Shown here: positions 1-8,880 of the stretch, one piece after another | Numbering within the stretch: position 1 is the stretch's first letter | Layout: the number at the start of each line of letters is the position of its first letter | Source of the DNA: Chara braunii | Lineage: Eukaryota > Streptophyta > Charophyceae > Charales > Characeae | DNA: 23,073 nucleotides | Assembly: GCA_003427395.1 (NCBI GenBank) | Contig: BFEA01000099.1 | Span: forward strand, 1,841,203-1,864,275 | Direction: 5' to 3' | Made by a program: the position numbers and the translations under genes | The notes under the pieces: generated by a model | Told to the model about the DNA's origin: nothing | The model's database searches: none | What the model saw: only the letters and a program-made list of their open reading frames with translations

Positions 1-14
1 CCCCCCCCCCCCCC

Positions 15-525
15 AGCCGTGCCCTCGTCCCCCGCCTCCCTCATCCCTCGCACCCCCACCGACACCAACGTACAAGGGGGTACGGCGTTTCCGGAACGCC
101 GTACCCCGTCCCACCCATCCTCCCTCCCCCACCTGCAAAAGAGTGTTTAAGGGGGGAGGTTAAGGGGGGGGGGAGGGGGAAGCGAGGGTACGGCGTTTCC
201 AAAACGCCGTACCCCCCTTCCCCCCGGCCCCCCCTCTCCTGCCGTGCCCTCGTCCCCCGCCTCCCTCACCCCTCGGACCCCCGTCGACAAAAACGTACAA
301 GGGGGTATGGCGTTTCCGGAACGCCATACCCCCTCCCACCCATCCGCCCTTCCCCACCTGCAAAAAGCGTATGGGCGGGGGGGCGGGGGGGTAGAATGAA
401 GGGAGGGTTCGGTGTTTCCGGAACGCCGTACCCCCTCCCACCCATCCCCCCTCCCCCACCTGCAAAAACGTACAAGGGGGTACGGCGTTTCCGGAACGCC
501 GTGCCCCCTCCCACCCTCCCCCGCC
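15..525. repeat. GC-rich satellite of GGTACGGCGTTT inverted repeats
   Basis: Five copies of a short inverted repeat lie at about 77-107, 186-214, 302-332, 408-440 and 476-507. The typical form has 13-bp arms (GGGGTACGGCGTT and AACGCCGTACCCC) around a 3-5 base centre. Copies 3 and 4 carry substitutions; copy 3 has compensating changes in both arms (GGTATGG and CCATACC). A larger unit of about 226 bp is visible, because the segment from 15 recurs from 241. The spacers are C-rich on this strand and contain CGTACAAGGGGG before most copies. Long apparent reading frames here result from the skewed composition and lack of stops, not from coding. A second cluster of the family lies at 3711-4020. Confidence 0.85.
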
Positions 526-738
526 AACTTTTCCCCTGCCTCCCTCCCTATGCACCATCAGTAACTGACGAAGGGACGAGGGAACGGGGAGGTTGGGGCG
601 GGGGGGGGGGGTCAACGGTTGTGATGCCTTGTGGGCACCTGCCTGGATAAGGGGATGTATTCATGACTACAGACCCTGAAGATCTGATCACCGTGTTATG
701 ATATTTTGAGGTGATATATTATTGATACTGCTATAGAC
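526..738. other. spacer before transposase remnant
   Basis: This is the transition from the GC-rich satellite to AT-richer sequence. A run of G lies at 601-611. I see no gene or clear terminal inverted repeat of the downstream transposon. The motif ATGACTACA at 663-671 is matched in inverted orientation near 4387-4395, after the last transposase fragment, but nine bases could match by chance. Confidence 0.3.
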
Positions 739-3696
739 TTGTTTGGACAGTTGCGTCTCGTCCGTTCGATGCTGATACGTATACCGATACGTTTCGTCAT
801 TGTCTCCGGTGCATTTAGGTTGGAGGACGGTGATTATCCCATCATGAGTAGCGGCAGCGAGAGTTGCCGTTACGTTTCTCTACCGTCGAAATATCAAGTG
901 GAAGGGATAACGTCTCCTATAAAGGTTATCAGCTGCGAGAGTCGCTCCCCTTCGACACCGCTGACACCGTCCAAGCGTAGACCAGGGCCTGGCTTCCTTC
1001 AAAGTCCGTGGAAACGAAGCGACATCGGTGTGCCACCTTTTCTTGCCTCTAATAATGTTGTCCGTCGTCTTAGTCTTGACGACATACTGAACAATGCTCT
1101 TCCTCTAAATCTACATCGCGAACCCACCGTCGACCGTGGAGACCCTGTTGCTTTTCGAACTATTGACTCGGTTGCGGAACATGACGGCAAAGAAAAGTGT
1201 CACAAGTTCGAGGGCGAACATGTGACAGACGACGGACAATCCACTCCTCCGTCGCATGGGGTGGCGCCCATACGAAACGATAGCACTCGCGACCATCCAC
1301 GGCCTCCTTCAACCGGTGGGCAAGGGAAGCGAAAATACACATACAGGAACAGGAAAAGAGGATGCAGTGATTCTTCGTCCGCATTCGAGCGTAGATGCAG
1401 TCTTGACGAGTGTGAATCGGTTTTGAAAAAAAAATGCTGTGCGAAATTTGATTGTCTTCGACGGTTGACAGCGCTAGATGTTCAGAAATGTAGACGTGAG
1501 TACCGTGCACTTAGAGGCCGGGACAGTCGCATGTGGTGGATTTCGAAATTGCAAGACTTTATCTCTTTGGTTGACAGGAAACCTTCTGAGAAGCCTATAG
1601 TGCCAATGCGTCCGATTTGCGTGACCGCATGGTGTCTCATTTTGGGAGTGGGGCGGAATACGTTAAAAAGGCACACGGACGACCTCGACAACGGAACGAT
1701 AGATGGCGTTCACGGCCATGAAGGGCGCCCTAGGACGAACGCTAGATACGCCATTACGTGGTCAGCATTTGAAGATATAATTCTGAACGAATCCGATCCG
1801 ATGACGGGCAAGCAACGCCGATCCGATGGCCGCTTTTTGAGATTAGGAACCGCATCCGCCTTCCTTCCGTGAATGCTACGAAGAGAGATGTTCATCGGAG
1901 CATCGAAAGAAGACTTCAGAAAATCGGCCTTGCTTGCTCGTCGTACCAGGTCTTCTGCAAAATATGGCGAGATTTTTTCTGGCAGGTTCGTCTGGCTCGA
2001 GCTACCGATCACGCTAGGTGCAACGAATGTATTAGCTGGGCCATTCGCATCGAGGGGGCCCTCCCCGGGCCAAGGTGCGAGCTTGTTGCGCAGCATAAAT
2101 ACCATTTGGCTCTTCAAAGGGCCCATCGTAAACTCTACAGCATTTGGTCGGCGGAGTCGCAGTTCAAGCAGAGAGAGAGCTTGTGTATCATAATAGACGG
2201 GATGGATCAGGCAAAAACAGCGATTCCCCATGCCGCGCGCAGAAGGTTATCGTAAGAGATGGCGAATAACACTGTGATGAAAACAAACCTCACCGGTCTG
2301 ATTGCACATGGAAGGAATCCCTCGCTCTTCGTTCACACTTGGTTCCCGTATTTGTCACATGGTTCGAATTTCGTTGTCACATCCATTGCAAGAGTGCTCA
2401 GAGAGGTGCAGGCGCGCGATGGGGAGCTCCCCCCGCTGTTGAGGGTGCAAGCGGATAACTGCGGAGGTCAGAACAAGAATAGATACGTGTTCGCTTTCCT
2501 TGCATTGTTAGTCAAGTTCCGTATCTTCGAGGAGGTCCAAATAAGATTCATGATTGTGGGCCACACGCACACGGACATCGATGCAAAATTTAGTTTGTTC
2601 GCCAGGAAACTCAGCGGTTGTGACGCTTACACCATGGATGAACTGTTCTCCGTGCTGCAATGTTCTTGTGAGGAGCCCGTAGATTGCACGCATGTTACGG
2701 AGATAGTGGACTGGAAAACTGCTGTGTCTCCTTACCTTGATCCAAGGATATCCGGTCACTCTACTCCACACCTTTTCCGTTTTTACATGGACGGGAAAAA
2801 CCCTGCGATGGTGTACAAAGAGTACTGCAACAAAAAAAGGTGGGAGCCTAAGACAGGGCCTGTGAACTGGTTCAAGAGGAACAAGGATAACAGTTGGGCA
2901 GGGCCGGAATGGGGGTTCCAGCCTTGCCGTGAGTTGCCTAATCCAAACTGTAGCGATTTCGTTAGCGGGAAGGCGGGTTTGAGAGTGTTGAAGAAATCTT
3001 GGGAAGATAAGATTCATGAATGGGAAACCCAATCCTTAGAGGACAGAGAACTGAAAACGAGCAGATTGCAATACTAGACAGATCGCCTGCGCGAGTTTGA
3101 TTGCATCGAAGTCGAAGAGACGGGGACAGTAGCTCTTTCGACGACATTCTGGTCGAGACCGAGGGTGGACAAACCTGGATCCGAACCCGTGGTTGCTCAC
3201 AAGCTCACAGCACCCGCAAGAAAACCGTGCTTCGTGGGTCACAAGAAAGATGCTCCTAAACCTGAATTCGACCCGTGCGGCGGTCGACGTCGACTATTTC
3301 GTCGTGCTCAAGCCTCCGGACGACCACGCCGTGCAGGGGTGCACGTTCTGGGTGGGGCGAGTCCAAAAGAAGGACGAAGGCCGCGTCCTTGTTTAGTATT
3401 GGAGGCCTTGTGGCCGCGAGCGTAGTGTTCGCGAGCTCTACGCAGACGCATGGAACAAGAATTGGAGGGTGGAGACAGAGTCTGAGCCCGGATGGCAGGA
3501 CCTCAAAAGCGTTGCTTGGGCATGGGCAAGCAACAAACTTTCGGCAGTCGGGATGAGAATCCGAAAGACCGATGCCATGAAGGCACAACAATCACTCGCC
3601 GCTACCGACACACTCGTTTGTGCTGACATGCTGACTCGCGCTGCTGAAGCATCTTCGTCTTCCATGTACCTATCGGGACAAGAAGACAAGGGCTGA
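739..3696 (+). pseudogene. decayed DUF7869-type transposase-like gene
   Basis: Assignment rests on remembered family motifs. The first ATG is at 769; 844 is another plausible start. Frame 1 (739 to about 1800) encodes a basic N-terminal region, then a cysteine pair (KKCCAKFDC) and an ICVTAWCLILGVGRNTLKRH segment. Frame 3 then carries IIDGMDQAKTAIPH (near 2190-2232), DNCGGQNKNRYVFAFLALLV (near 2454-2513) and VGHTHTDIDAKFSLFARKL (near 2556-2612). These acidic and GQNKN/VGHTHxDID blocks are typical of DUF7869 proteins, thought to be domesticated or mobile transposases. The C-terminal FWVGRV...YWRPCGRE block lies in frame 1 after about 3280. Lesions seen: a frameshift between about 1800 and 1850, TAA at 2253, TAG at 3075, a frameshift near 3275-3285 and TAG at 3394. 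Protein-like sequence continues past each one, so this is one gene that has decayed. Introns could explain a single break but not all five. Confidence 0.75.
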
Positions 3697-3710
3697 TTGT
3701 CTTCATGTTT

Positions 3711-4020
3711 ATCAAAAGTGGGTACGGCGTTTTCAAAACGGTGATCGGCATCATCTTGATCAAAGGTGGGTACGACGTTTTGGAAACACCATACCCTGTC
3801 CGCTGCCCTCGCCCTCCGTTCACCTCCCAACCCAACCCGAGGCGTGCGGCATTTTCGAAACGTCGTACCCTCTCGACACTGTCCACATACAGGGCCAGAA
3901 CGGGTACGGCGTTTTCAAAATGCCGTAAGCCTCACCCCTAGGCCCTGTTCGCCTACGGGGCCGGGGTAGGCCCTGTTCGCCTACGGGGCCGGGATACGTC
4001 TGATTCAGGAGATGTCGTAC
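3711..4020. repeat. second cluster of GGTACGGCGTTT palindromes
   Basis: Diverged copies of the inverted repeat seen at 15-525 occur at about 3719-3743 (one good arm only), 3766-3796, 3840-3872 and 3901-3927, with a half copy near 4008-4020. Centres here are TTTTCAAAA or TTTTGGAAA rather than TTTCCGGAA, so this cluster belongs to a different or older subfamily. It sits directly between the 3' end of the transposase remnant and the extra copies of that end. Confidence 0.75.
3939..3994. repeat. 28-bp tandem duplication
   Basis: Two adjacent 28-bp units (3939-3966 and 3967-3994) starting TAGGCCCTGTTCGCCTACGG are identical except for the last base. Each unit is partly self-complementary (GGCCC...GGGCC type arms). 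Such near identity suggests recent slippage or unequal exchange. Confidence 0.85.
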
Positions 4021-4030
4021 CCCTCGCATT

Positions 4031-4077
4031 GTGGCCGCGAGCGTGGTGCTCGCGAGTTGTATGCAGATGCATGGGAG
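4031..4077 (+). pseudogene. transposase 3'-end fragment, partial copy B
   Basis: This short segment matches 3411-3456 of the transposase remnant (the CGRER..RELYADAW part of the C-terminal block). It is followed without a gap by copy C, which restarts earlier in the domain. Order is therefore tail then head, as expected after unequal recombination between tandem copies. Confidence 0.7.
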
Positions 4078-4386
4078 TAGACGTCGACTGTTTCGTCGTG
4101 CTTAGACCTCTGGACGACCACGTCGCACAAGGCTGCACGTTCTGGGTGGGGCGTGTCCAGAAGAAGGACGAAGGCCGCGTCCTTGTTTAGTATTGGAGGC
4201 CTTGTGGCCGCAAGCGTAGTGTGCGTGAGCTGTATGTAGACGCATGGAACAAGAATTGGAGGGTGGAGACGGAGTATGAGCCTGGATGGCAAGACCTGAA
4301 AAGTCGTTTGTTCTGACATGCAGAATCGCGTTGCTGAATCGTCTTCGTCTTTCGTGTACCTGTCGGAACAAGAAGACGAGGGCTTG
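4078..4386 (+). pseudogene. transposase 3'-end fragment, partial copy C
   Basis: It repeats the region 3280-3696 of the transposase remnant: VDVDCFVVLRP, then CTFWVGRVQKKDEG, then YWRPCGRKRSVRELY and NWRVETEYEPGWQDLK. About 90-100 bp present in the first copy (the AWAWASNKLSAVGM part) is missing, and the reading frame closes soon after. The in-frame TAG at 4188-4190 occupies the same codon as the TAG at 3394-3396, so both copies share that lesion. Downstream similarity to the first copy continues a little (GGGCTTGTAGTC at 4381 against GGGCTGATTGTC at 3691). Confidence 0.7.
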
Positions 4387-4604
4387 TAGTCATCATCTTT
4401 GTGAAAAGTGACTGTGCCGATATATGGTTGTCGTGGAAATATTTGTGTGTGCCGATATCTCTCGTTTAAAGGAGTTAGCGAATGACGTGGCATGTCGTCA
4501 ACGAGTGTACACGTTCGCTTGCTGTCTGCTGACATGTACCATTTGCCTTTACTGTCGGCAGACATCTCGGTAGTGTAGTTTGTCGCGGCGGGATATTTCG
4601 AAGT
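4387..4604. other. spacer with short direct repeat
   Basis: No gene is seen. An imperfect direct repeat occurs at about 4519-4534 (CTGTCTGCTGACATGT) and 4552-4567 (CTGTCGGCAGACATCT). Confidence 0.3.
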
Positions 4605-5147
4605 ATGGACGAGGACCACATTATAAGCAACATTGCGAACGCATGGGGAACACCCATACGCTATGACGAATTTATTCCACATCGATACACACGGCAGATG
4701 ATTGCAGTTGGTTTCCGCACCAGCGGCGAGACAATTTTGTATCCCACATTTGACATGTGGTCTCCGCAATTGCAACGCAAGATCTCGAGGATGGCCAAGA
4801 CATGTGATCCGGAAGGCCACTTTTGGAAACTCGGTGCACCACGGTGGAACAAATTTTTTTATGGATGCGGTTCGATATATGACCAGTATACAACATGCAA
4901 TCATGGGAAAATACTCTGTATTGCATGTGAAGCACGCCATAGGACGACGTTTTGTTGTACAAGTATTGAGCGCCGCAAGACAAGGCACGATTAAATGCAT
5001 GACATGGACTTCTCTATGTACGACATGGAGAATGCCCTGTCCAGGCACGCCCGTCATTTCTGTAGTGTCATTCGCGATGCAATGATACAGTTCGTACGGC
5101 GAAGGACCTCATGTACTGTCTTCATTGTCGGTTCGTTTTCGGCTTAG
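4605..5147 (+). pseudogene. unrecognised ORF interrupted by one in-frame TAA
   Basis: From the ATG at 4605 the frame encodes 129 residues, stops at a TAA (4992-4994) and goes on in the same frame for another 50 codons to a TAG at 5145-5147. The part after the stop is also protein-like (DMENALSRHARHFCSVIRD). The first part is rich in aromatic residues and cysteines, with a cysteine/histidine cluster near its end (CNHGKILCIACEARHRTTFCC, interrupted for listing only by context). I recognise no family. It could be an old gene with one nonsense mutation, two genes, or a second gene of the adjacent transposon. A long open frame on the opposite strand across this region is probably an antisense artefact, because it also runs antisense through the transposase fragment. 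Confidence 0.3.
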
Positions 5148-5630
5148 AATCTCCTGATTACTGTCTTAGTGACTTTCCCTTTTTTGGTAATTCCTGATTT
5201 ACACTCTGAGAGATTTCTTGAACTAGGGTTCTGGAAATCAGAATCGGAAGTCCGTGAGGAAATCAGAATCAACTTCCTATTTTGTTTCTCCTTTTGGAAT
5301 TTCAAAATTTATTAAATTGTGTTTGCGATTGACCTTCTGAATTGGATGCCAAAATTCATGGCCTAAATTTCCTTGATACGTTGTGATCTCCTCTTCAAAT
5401 TTCAAATCTCAAAAAGACGTTCCAGATAGATTCTTAATCTTGTTCCCGATTTTCGATGGAAAGATCTACGGTTGTACATCTTAATTTTCTGGAGGTGTTT
5501 TTTTTTGTTGATGATCGCCTCAAAGTTTGTCTGAGGGGGAATTAGAATGGGAGGATGAAAAGAAGAATGGGGACTTTCAACAGACGGAAGATGTTGGTTA
5601 GGGTGAGTAGGTCAGTTTTTGCTTGGAAGA
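5148..5630. other. AT-rich stretch without a gene
   Basis: No coding frame or RNA is recognised. An imperfect repeat GGAAATCAGAATC occurs twice around 5233-5266. The sequence is AT-rich and pyrimidine-biased and could be an intron, a UTR or decayed repeat. Confidence 0.4.
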
Positions 5631-5638
5631 GTAGAAGT

Positions 5639-5866
5639 GCATATGGGACGCTGCACCCAGTTTCCAGCAAAATGGTGCGACTTTCAATGATGTACCGTTT
5701 TGAAAGATGTATCTAAGGGACGCTGGACCCGGTTTCCAGCAGGTGATGCTCCCCACCAATAGATGGAGCGGCCCAGGCAAAGCCTCAATCCCGGTGGTTC
5801 TCTTACCACCACCAAGATAGAGGCCTTGCACATGGGGCCTTACTGCTAAAAAAAAAAAAAAAAAAA
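5639..5866 (+). repeat. SINE-like element, copy D, A-tailed
   Basis: It contains two versions of the family's core, GGGACGCTG...CCAGC at 5645 and again at 5717, followed by GCTCCCCACCAATAGATGGAGC and, after about 70 extra bases, a run of A at 5848-5866. It is the most diverged of four copies in this window (the others are near 6238, 7329 and 7748). The doubled core suggests internal duplication or insertion of one copy next to another. Confidence 0.65.
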
Positions 5867-6683
5867 GGACGATGCTGGGACGACATAGGCCGATGCTGGA
5901 GCTTTGCTCTGTGACCCAGGGGGAGCTTGAGGCCTATGGAGTTATGCCGAGGGTGGAAGGCATAACCAGATCGTCCAACGTAGTCGGCGCCGGGGTTTGG
6001 ACCTTGTAACCTGTTTAGGGGTTTGCCGCTAAAGGAATTGTCGAGGGAGGAAGGCACTTCCTGTCCGTCAGAACTAGGTTGGTCGGTACTGGGGAGGGAT
6101 GTGGTGCCCTGTTACCCTAGCAGAGGGGGGTACGAGACCAGGTGAGTTCTGGTACGAGGACTGAAAGCCGGGACCGACGGTCCGCTGGTTGAGAGGGGGA
6201 TGGATTTCAGGAGAGTTGGTATTAATTTCTAGCTTATATGTAAATTTCCATATGGGACGCTGGGCCCGGTTCCCAGCACGTGCTGCTCCCCACGAATAGA
6301 TTGGAGCTCTGTTCCCATAAAAATAAAAATAAAAAAAATTCTAGCTTCAACTTCCTTTTTTTGAATTCTATCCTAGTTGGCCGTTAGGGGGATTTGAGAA
6401 TGTTTAGGATTCTGGGGCCTCTATCAACTTTTCCTAGGCTACTTTGAAGTTGTTATACTCAGCGATCTGTGGCTGTTCGATGCCAGAACGACGCTGGCCG
6501 GTGCTGGGGTGTTGCCCTGTAACCTGTTGACACAGGAGCGTGAGGCCTGGTAGAGAGATCTGGGGATGCTTCGGGATGGGCATCTCACGGAACAACCAAG
6601 GTTTGCTGCTGGGACGACGCTGGCCGGAGCTGGGGAGTTGTGTTGCCCTGTAACCCAGCAGGAAGTGGGGGTGTGAGGCCTGG
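5867..6683 (+). repeat. degenerate array of about 70-bp units
   Basis: Five related units are visible at about 5867-5940, 5968-6013, 6073-6141, 6483-6550 and 6606-6683. The clearest share GACGACGCTGGCCGG, then GCTGGGG, then TTGCCCTGTAACC, then GTGAGGCCTGG. Spacing is irregular, and SINE copy A is inserted between the third and fourth units. I see no reading frame conserved between units. Confidence 0.6.
6238..6338 (+). repeat. SINE-like element, copy A, A-tailed
   Basis: It starts TGTAAATTTCCATATGGGAC, continues with GCTGGGCCCGGTTCCCAGCA, CGTGCTGCTCCCCACGAATA and GATTGGAGC, and ends in an A-rich tail (6318-6338) interrupted by T. Copy B is nearly identical over the body, including the first 11 bases before CATATGGG, which places the shared 5' boundary at or upstream of TGTAAATTTCC. 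Confidence 0.8.
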
Positions 6684-6785
6684 AAGAGCTCGGCAGGGAG
6701 AAAGACAACTTTGAGGAACTCTGGAAGGGCTGGTTAGGGAGCTCGAGATTTTTTGGCGCTTCTTTTGCGACACCAGCGGTCTATT

Positions 6786-7041
6786 CTAAAAAGAAACGAG
6801 GAGAGTGGGAGAAGGAGATGGTGGGATATCATGCGTCCCACAAGTGAGGGGGCTAGCTGGTAGGATTGGAATAGGGTATAGCAGCAGTAGAGATGGTGGC
6901 TCTGCTGCAGTAAGTCTTGCCGGAGTGAGGAACAGAGGATTGATGGGGGGGGGGGGGGGGGGTTCTGAGTTGGATTTTGAATCCTGCGTATTCTTGAAGC
7001 ATGTTGTAGTCATTTCTTAAGTAGCTCCAATTCTTTGAGCC
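6786..7041. repeat. tandem duplication of about 250 bp, unit 1
   Basis: This unit and the next share long blocks: GATGGTGGGATATCA, GGGCTAGCTGGTAGGAT, GGAATAGGGTATAGCAGCAG, TGCAGTAAGTCTTGCCGGAG, a run of G, and AAGTAGCTCCAATT...GAGCCAAA. The G run at 6943-6961 is much longer in this unit. No coding frame is shared by the two units. Confidence 0.85.
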
Positions 7042-7284
7042 AAAAAGAACGAGGCCAGTGGGGTGATGGTGGGATATCACGCCTCCTACTAGTGAGAGGG
7101 CTAGCTGGTAGGATGGGAATAGGGTATAGCAGCAGCGGAGATGGTGGCTCAACTGCAGTAAGTCTTGCCGGAGTGAGGTAAAGTGGATGGATGGGGGGGG
7201 TTTCTGAGTAGTTTTCTGAATTCAGTTCATATTCTGAAGTTTGTGGTGGTCATTTTTTTAAGTAGCTCCAATTTTTTCTGAGCC
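7042..7284. repeat. tandem duplication of about 250 bp, unit 2
   Basis: Second unit of the direct duplication that begins at 6786. It is diverged by scattered substitutions and small indels, and its G run (about 7192-7200) is shorter. It ends directly upstream of SINE copy B. Confidence 0.85.
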
Positions 7285-7328
7285 AAAGCAGTGTAATGGC
7301 CCCGCCATCTCAATTTTCACAACTTTTC

Positions 7329-7423
7329 TGTAAATTTCCATATGGGACGCTGGGCCCGGTTCCCAGCACGTGTTGCTCCCCACGAATAGATTGAAGCCTT
7401 GTTCCCAAAAAAAAAAAAAAAAA
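7329..7423 (+). repeat. SINE-like element, copy B, A-tailed
   Basis: Nearly the same as copy A from TGTAAATTTCCATATGGGAC to TTGTTCCC, followed by a pure run of A (7407-7423). Upstream lies AGCCAAAGCAGTGTAATGGCC (from 7281), which resembles the sequence before copy C (CAGCCGAAGCCGGGTAACGGC), so the family may start some 50 bp farther left than the well-conserved body. Confidence 0.8.
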
Positions 7424-7747
7424 GAGCCGGGGGGGGGGGGGTGGAAGATTACGCAGGTCCGGAAGCTGGCGCGTCACAACCATGGAGTACTGTCTCATCC
7501 TGTCATAGTAGGACTCAGCCTCACCACCGCATGGCTTGTCAATGAAAATGTGTATTCAGTCAATGCCATCCATGCAGCCTGGGAATAAGATGGGGGGTCC
7601 TCGTCTGCAAGCTAGGCTCGAAAAACAAAAGGGCCTTTTGAATTTAGTATTGCACAGATGTCTTTTTTTTTTTTCCATAAGCCCTTCGAGGCTGTTTCAT
7701 TAGTGTACTTGGAGCAAGTTGTTGTCTGAGTTTTCTCAGCCGAAGCC
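7424..7747. other. stretch without a recognised gene
   Basis: It begins with a run of G (7429-7441) right after the SINE tail. No gene is recognised. A T run lies at 7663-7674. Confidence 0.35.
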
Positions 7748-7950
7748 GGGTAACGGCCCCAGTGACTTGTGTATCCTTATATGGGACGCTGGGTAACGGC
7801 CCCGGTGACTTGTGTATCCTTATATGGGACGCTGGGTAACGGCCCCGGTGACTTGTGTATCCTTACAGGGGACGCTGTGCCCGTTTCCCAGCACACGCTC
7901 CTCCCCACGAATAGATTGGAGCATTTTGTCCCAAGAAAAAAAAAAAAAAA
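7748..7950 (+). repeat. SINE-like element, copy C, with 43-bp triplication
   Basis: The 5' part consists of three 43-bp units (7748-7790, 7791-7833 and 7834-7876), each running from GGGTAACGGCCCC to GGGACGCT. Units 1 and 2 differ at one base and unit 3 has a few more changes. The body follows (CCCAGCACACGCTCCTCCCC, ACGAATAGATTGGAGC) and ends in an A run (about 7936-7950). Of the four copies, only this one has the expanded head. Confidence 0.8.
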
Positions 7951-8019
7951 GATATCCTTAAGGCTTGCATCCACCTCGTGTCCATTCTCTTTATCCAGAG
8001 CACGATTCGTTGCAGGACT

Positions 8020-8217
8020 CTACCGAAGATGCCCTCCATCAACAGCTCCTCCCTCAATATGCAGCTCCTCGTTGTCGAACTTGTCGCTGTCCAGGTGGCA
8101 ACACTGTGCGAAACCTTCCACACCACCATCCCCATTAAACACATGGAAGGCAAGATTCTGAACCAAAGCGACGGCAGTGGCGTTTTGCATGGCGAGGGTG
8201 CTTATGCCTGCACGCAT
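8020..8217 (-). CDS. possible small ORF or exon, unrecognised
   Basis: A minus-strand frame of 65 residues starts at an ATG (8217-8215) and ends at a TAG that could equally be a splice donor (TTCG followed by GTAGAG). The product is acidic in its second half (LDSDKFDNEELHIE) and has a normal amino-acid mix. I do not recognise it and nothing around it supports expression. An overlapping plus-strand frame of similar length is equally open, so coding status is uncertain. Confidence 0.18.
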   Translation of the reverse strand: MRAGISTLAMQNATAVALVQNLAFHVFNGDGGVEGFAQCCHLDSDKFDNEELHIEGGAVDGGHLR

Positions 8218-8241
8218 TAAATCACGGTTGTGATGACACAA

Positions 8242-8614
8242 ATATATCCGGAATCGGTCAACCTCGTTCTAGCACCCACTGATGTAACAGCTGCAGATAG
8301 GAGCTGATTTAAAGTGTTTTTCCTAAATTCTTCCTTTGCTGTGCTGGCCGTCGCACCACTCCAAAACCAAAGAAAACACCCCACTAGTGTGGGACCAAGC
8401 CCCTGCGGGCGAAATGGATGAAGTAAGAATTGGGAGTTGTTTTGCAGGACAGAAGGGTCCAGCGTGGTGGGTATTCTTTCACGAGGGGTATGGTGTGTTC
8501 TATGGTGTGGTATGTGAACTACAAGGACGCCTTTGTTGTACGGAAAATTGGAGGGGAAGTTGTGAGAGGAGCAGAAGAAACAAAAAGGAACCGATGGTCA
8601 TTCATGCACATTCG
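8242..8614. other. stretch without a recognised gene
   Basis: Short open frames exist on the plus strand from about 8336, but they run on into the downstream tandem repeat and resemble no family I know. Confidence 0.3.
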
Positions 8615-8880
8615 GGCCTTGCTCCACTACATAACACCGACATGTATATTGAACTCAAAATCGTCCGAAATAGGTTCAAAATATAGGACTCCTTCAAATG
8701 CACCTGGTCAGAACGAAGCGCAAATGCATGCAGAATGTTGAAAAGATTGGGCCTTGCTCCACTACACAACAGTTTACACGCATATAGACCTCAACGTTGT
8801 CCATACGGGTTCGAAATGCAGGACTACGAATGCATCTGGTCAGAAAGGCGTACGAATGCACGCATACTGTTGAGGACTGG
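8615..8880 (+). repeat. two tandem units of about 132 bp
   Basis: Unit 1 (about 8615-8746) and unit 2 (about 8747-8880) share GGGCCTTGCTCCACTACA at the start, then GGACT, AATGCA, CTGGTCAGAA and CGAATGCA blocks in the same order and spacing. They are well diverged elsewhere. An inverted relative lies at about 9590-9716. Confidence 0.7.

Noticed and set aside
15-525. CRISPR-like arrangement of palindromic repeats and spacers
   Set aside because: Repeat spacing is irregular, the spacers are themselves repeated, and the surroundings are eukaryotic with no cas genes.
147-650. Several overlapping open frames of 80-150 codons on both strands
   Set aside because: They are translations of the C/G-rich palindrome satellite. 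Stops are rare there because of composition, and the peptides simply repeat with the DNA.
739-3696. Alternative genetic code (TAA/TAG read as Gln) to explain the in-frame stops
   Set aside because: The two frameshifts in the same gene cannot be explained by recoding, and the beta-helix gene reads normally and ends at TAA. Decay is simpler.
663-4395. ATGACTACA inverted match as terminal repeats of the transposon
   Set aside because: Only nine bases match, with no target duplication on the outside.
4005-5057. A minus-strand open frame of 350 codons
   Set aside because: It runs antisense through the transposase fragment (copy C) and through the plus-strand ORF at 4605. Its reading is the complement of recognisable transposase sequence, so the openness is probably accidental.
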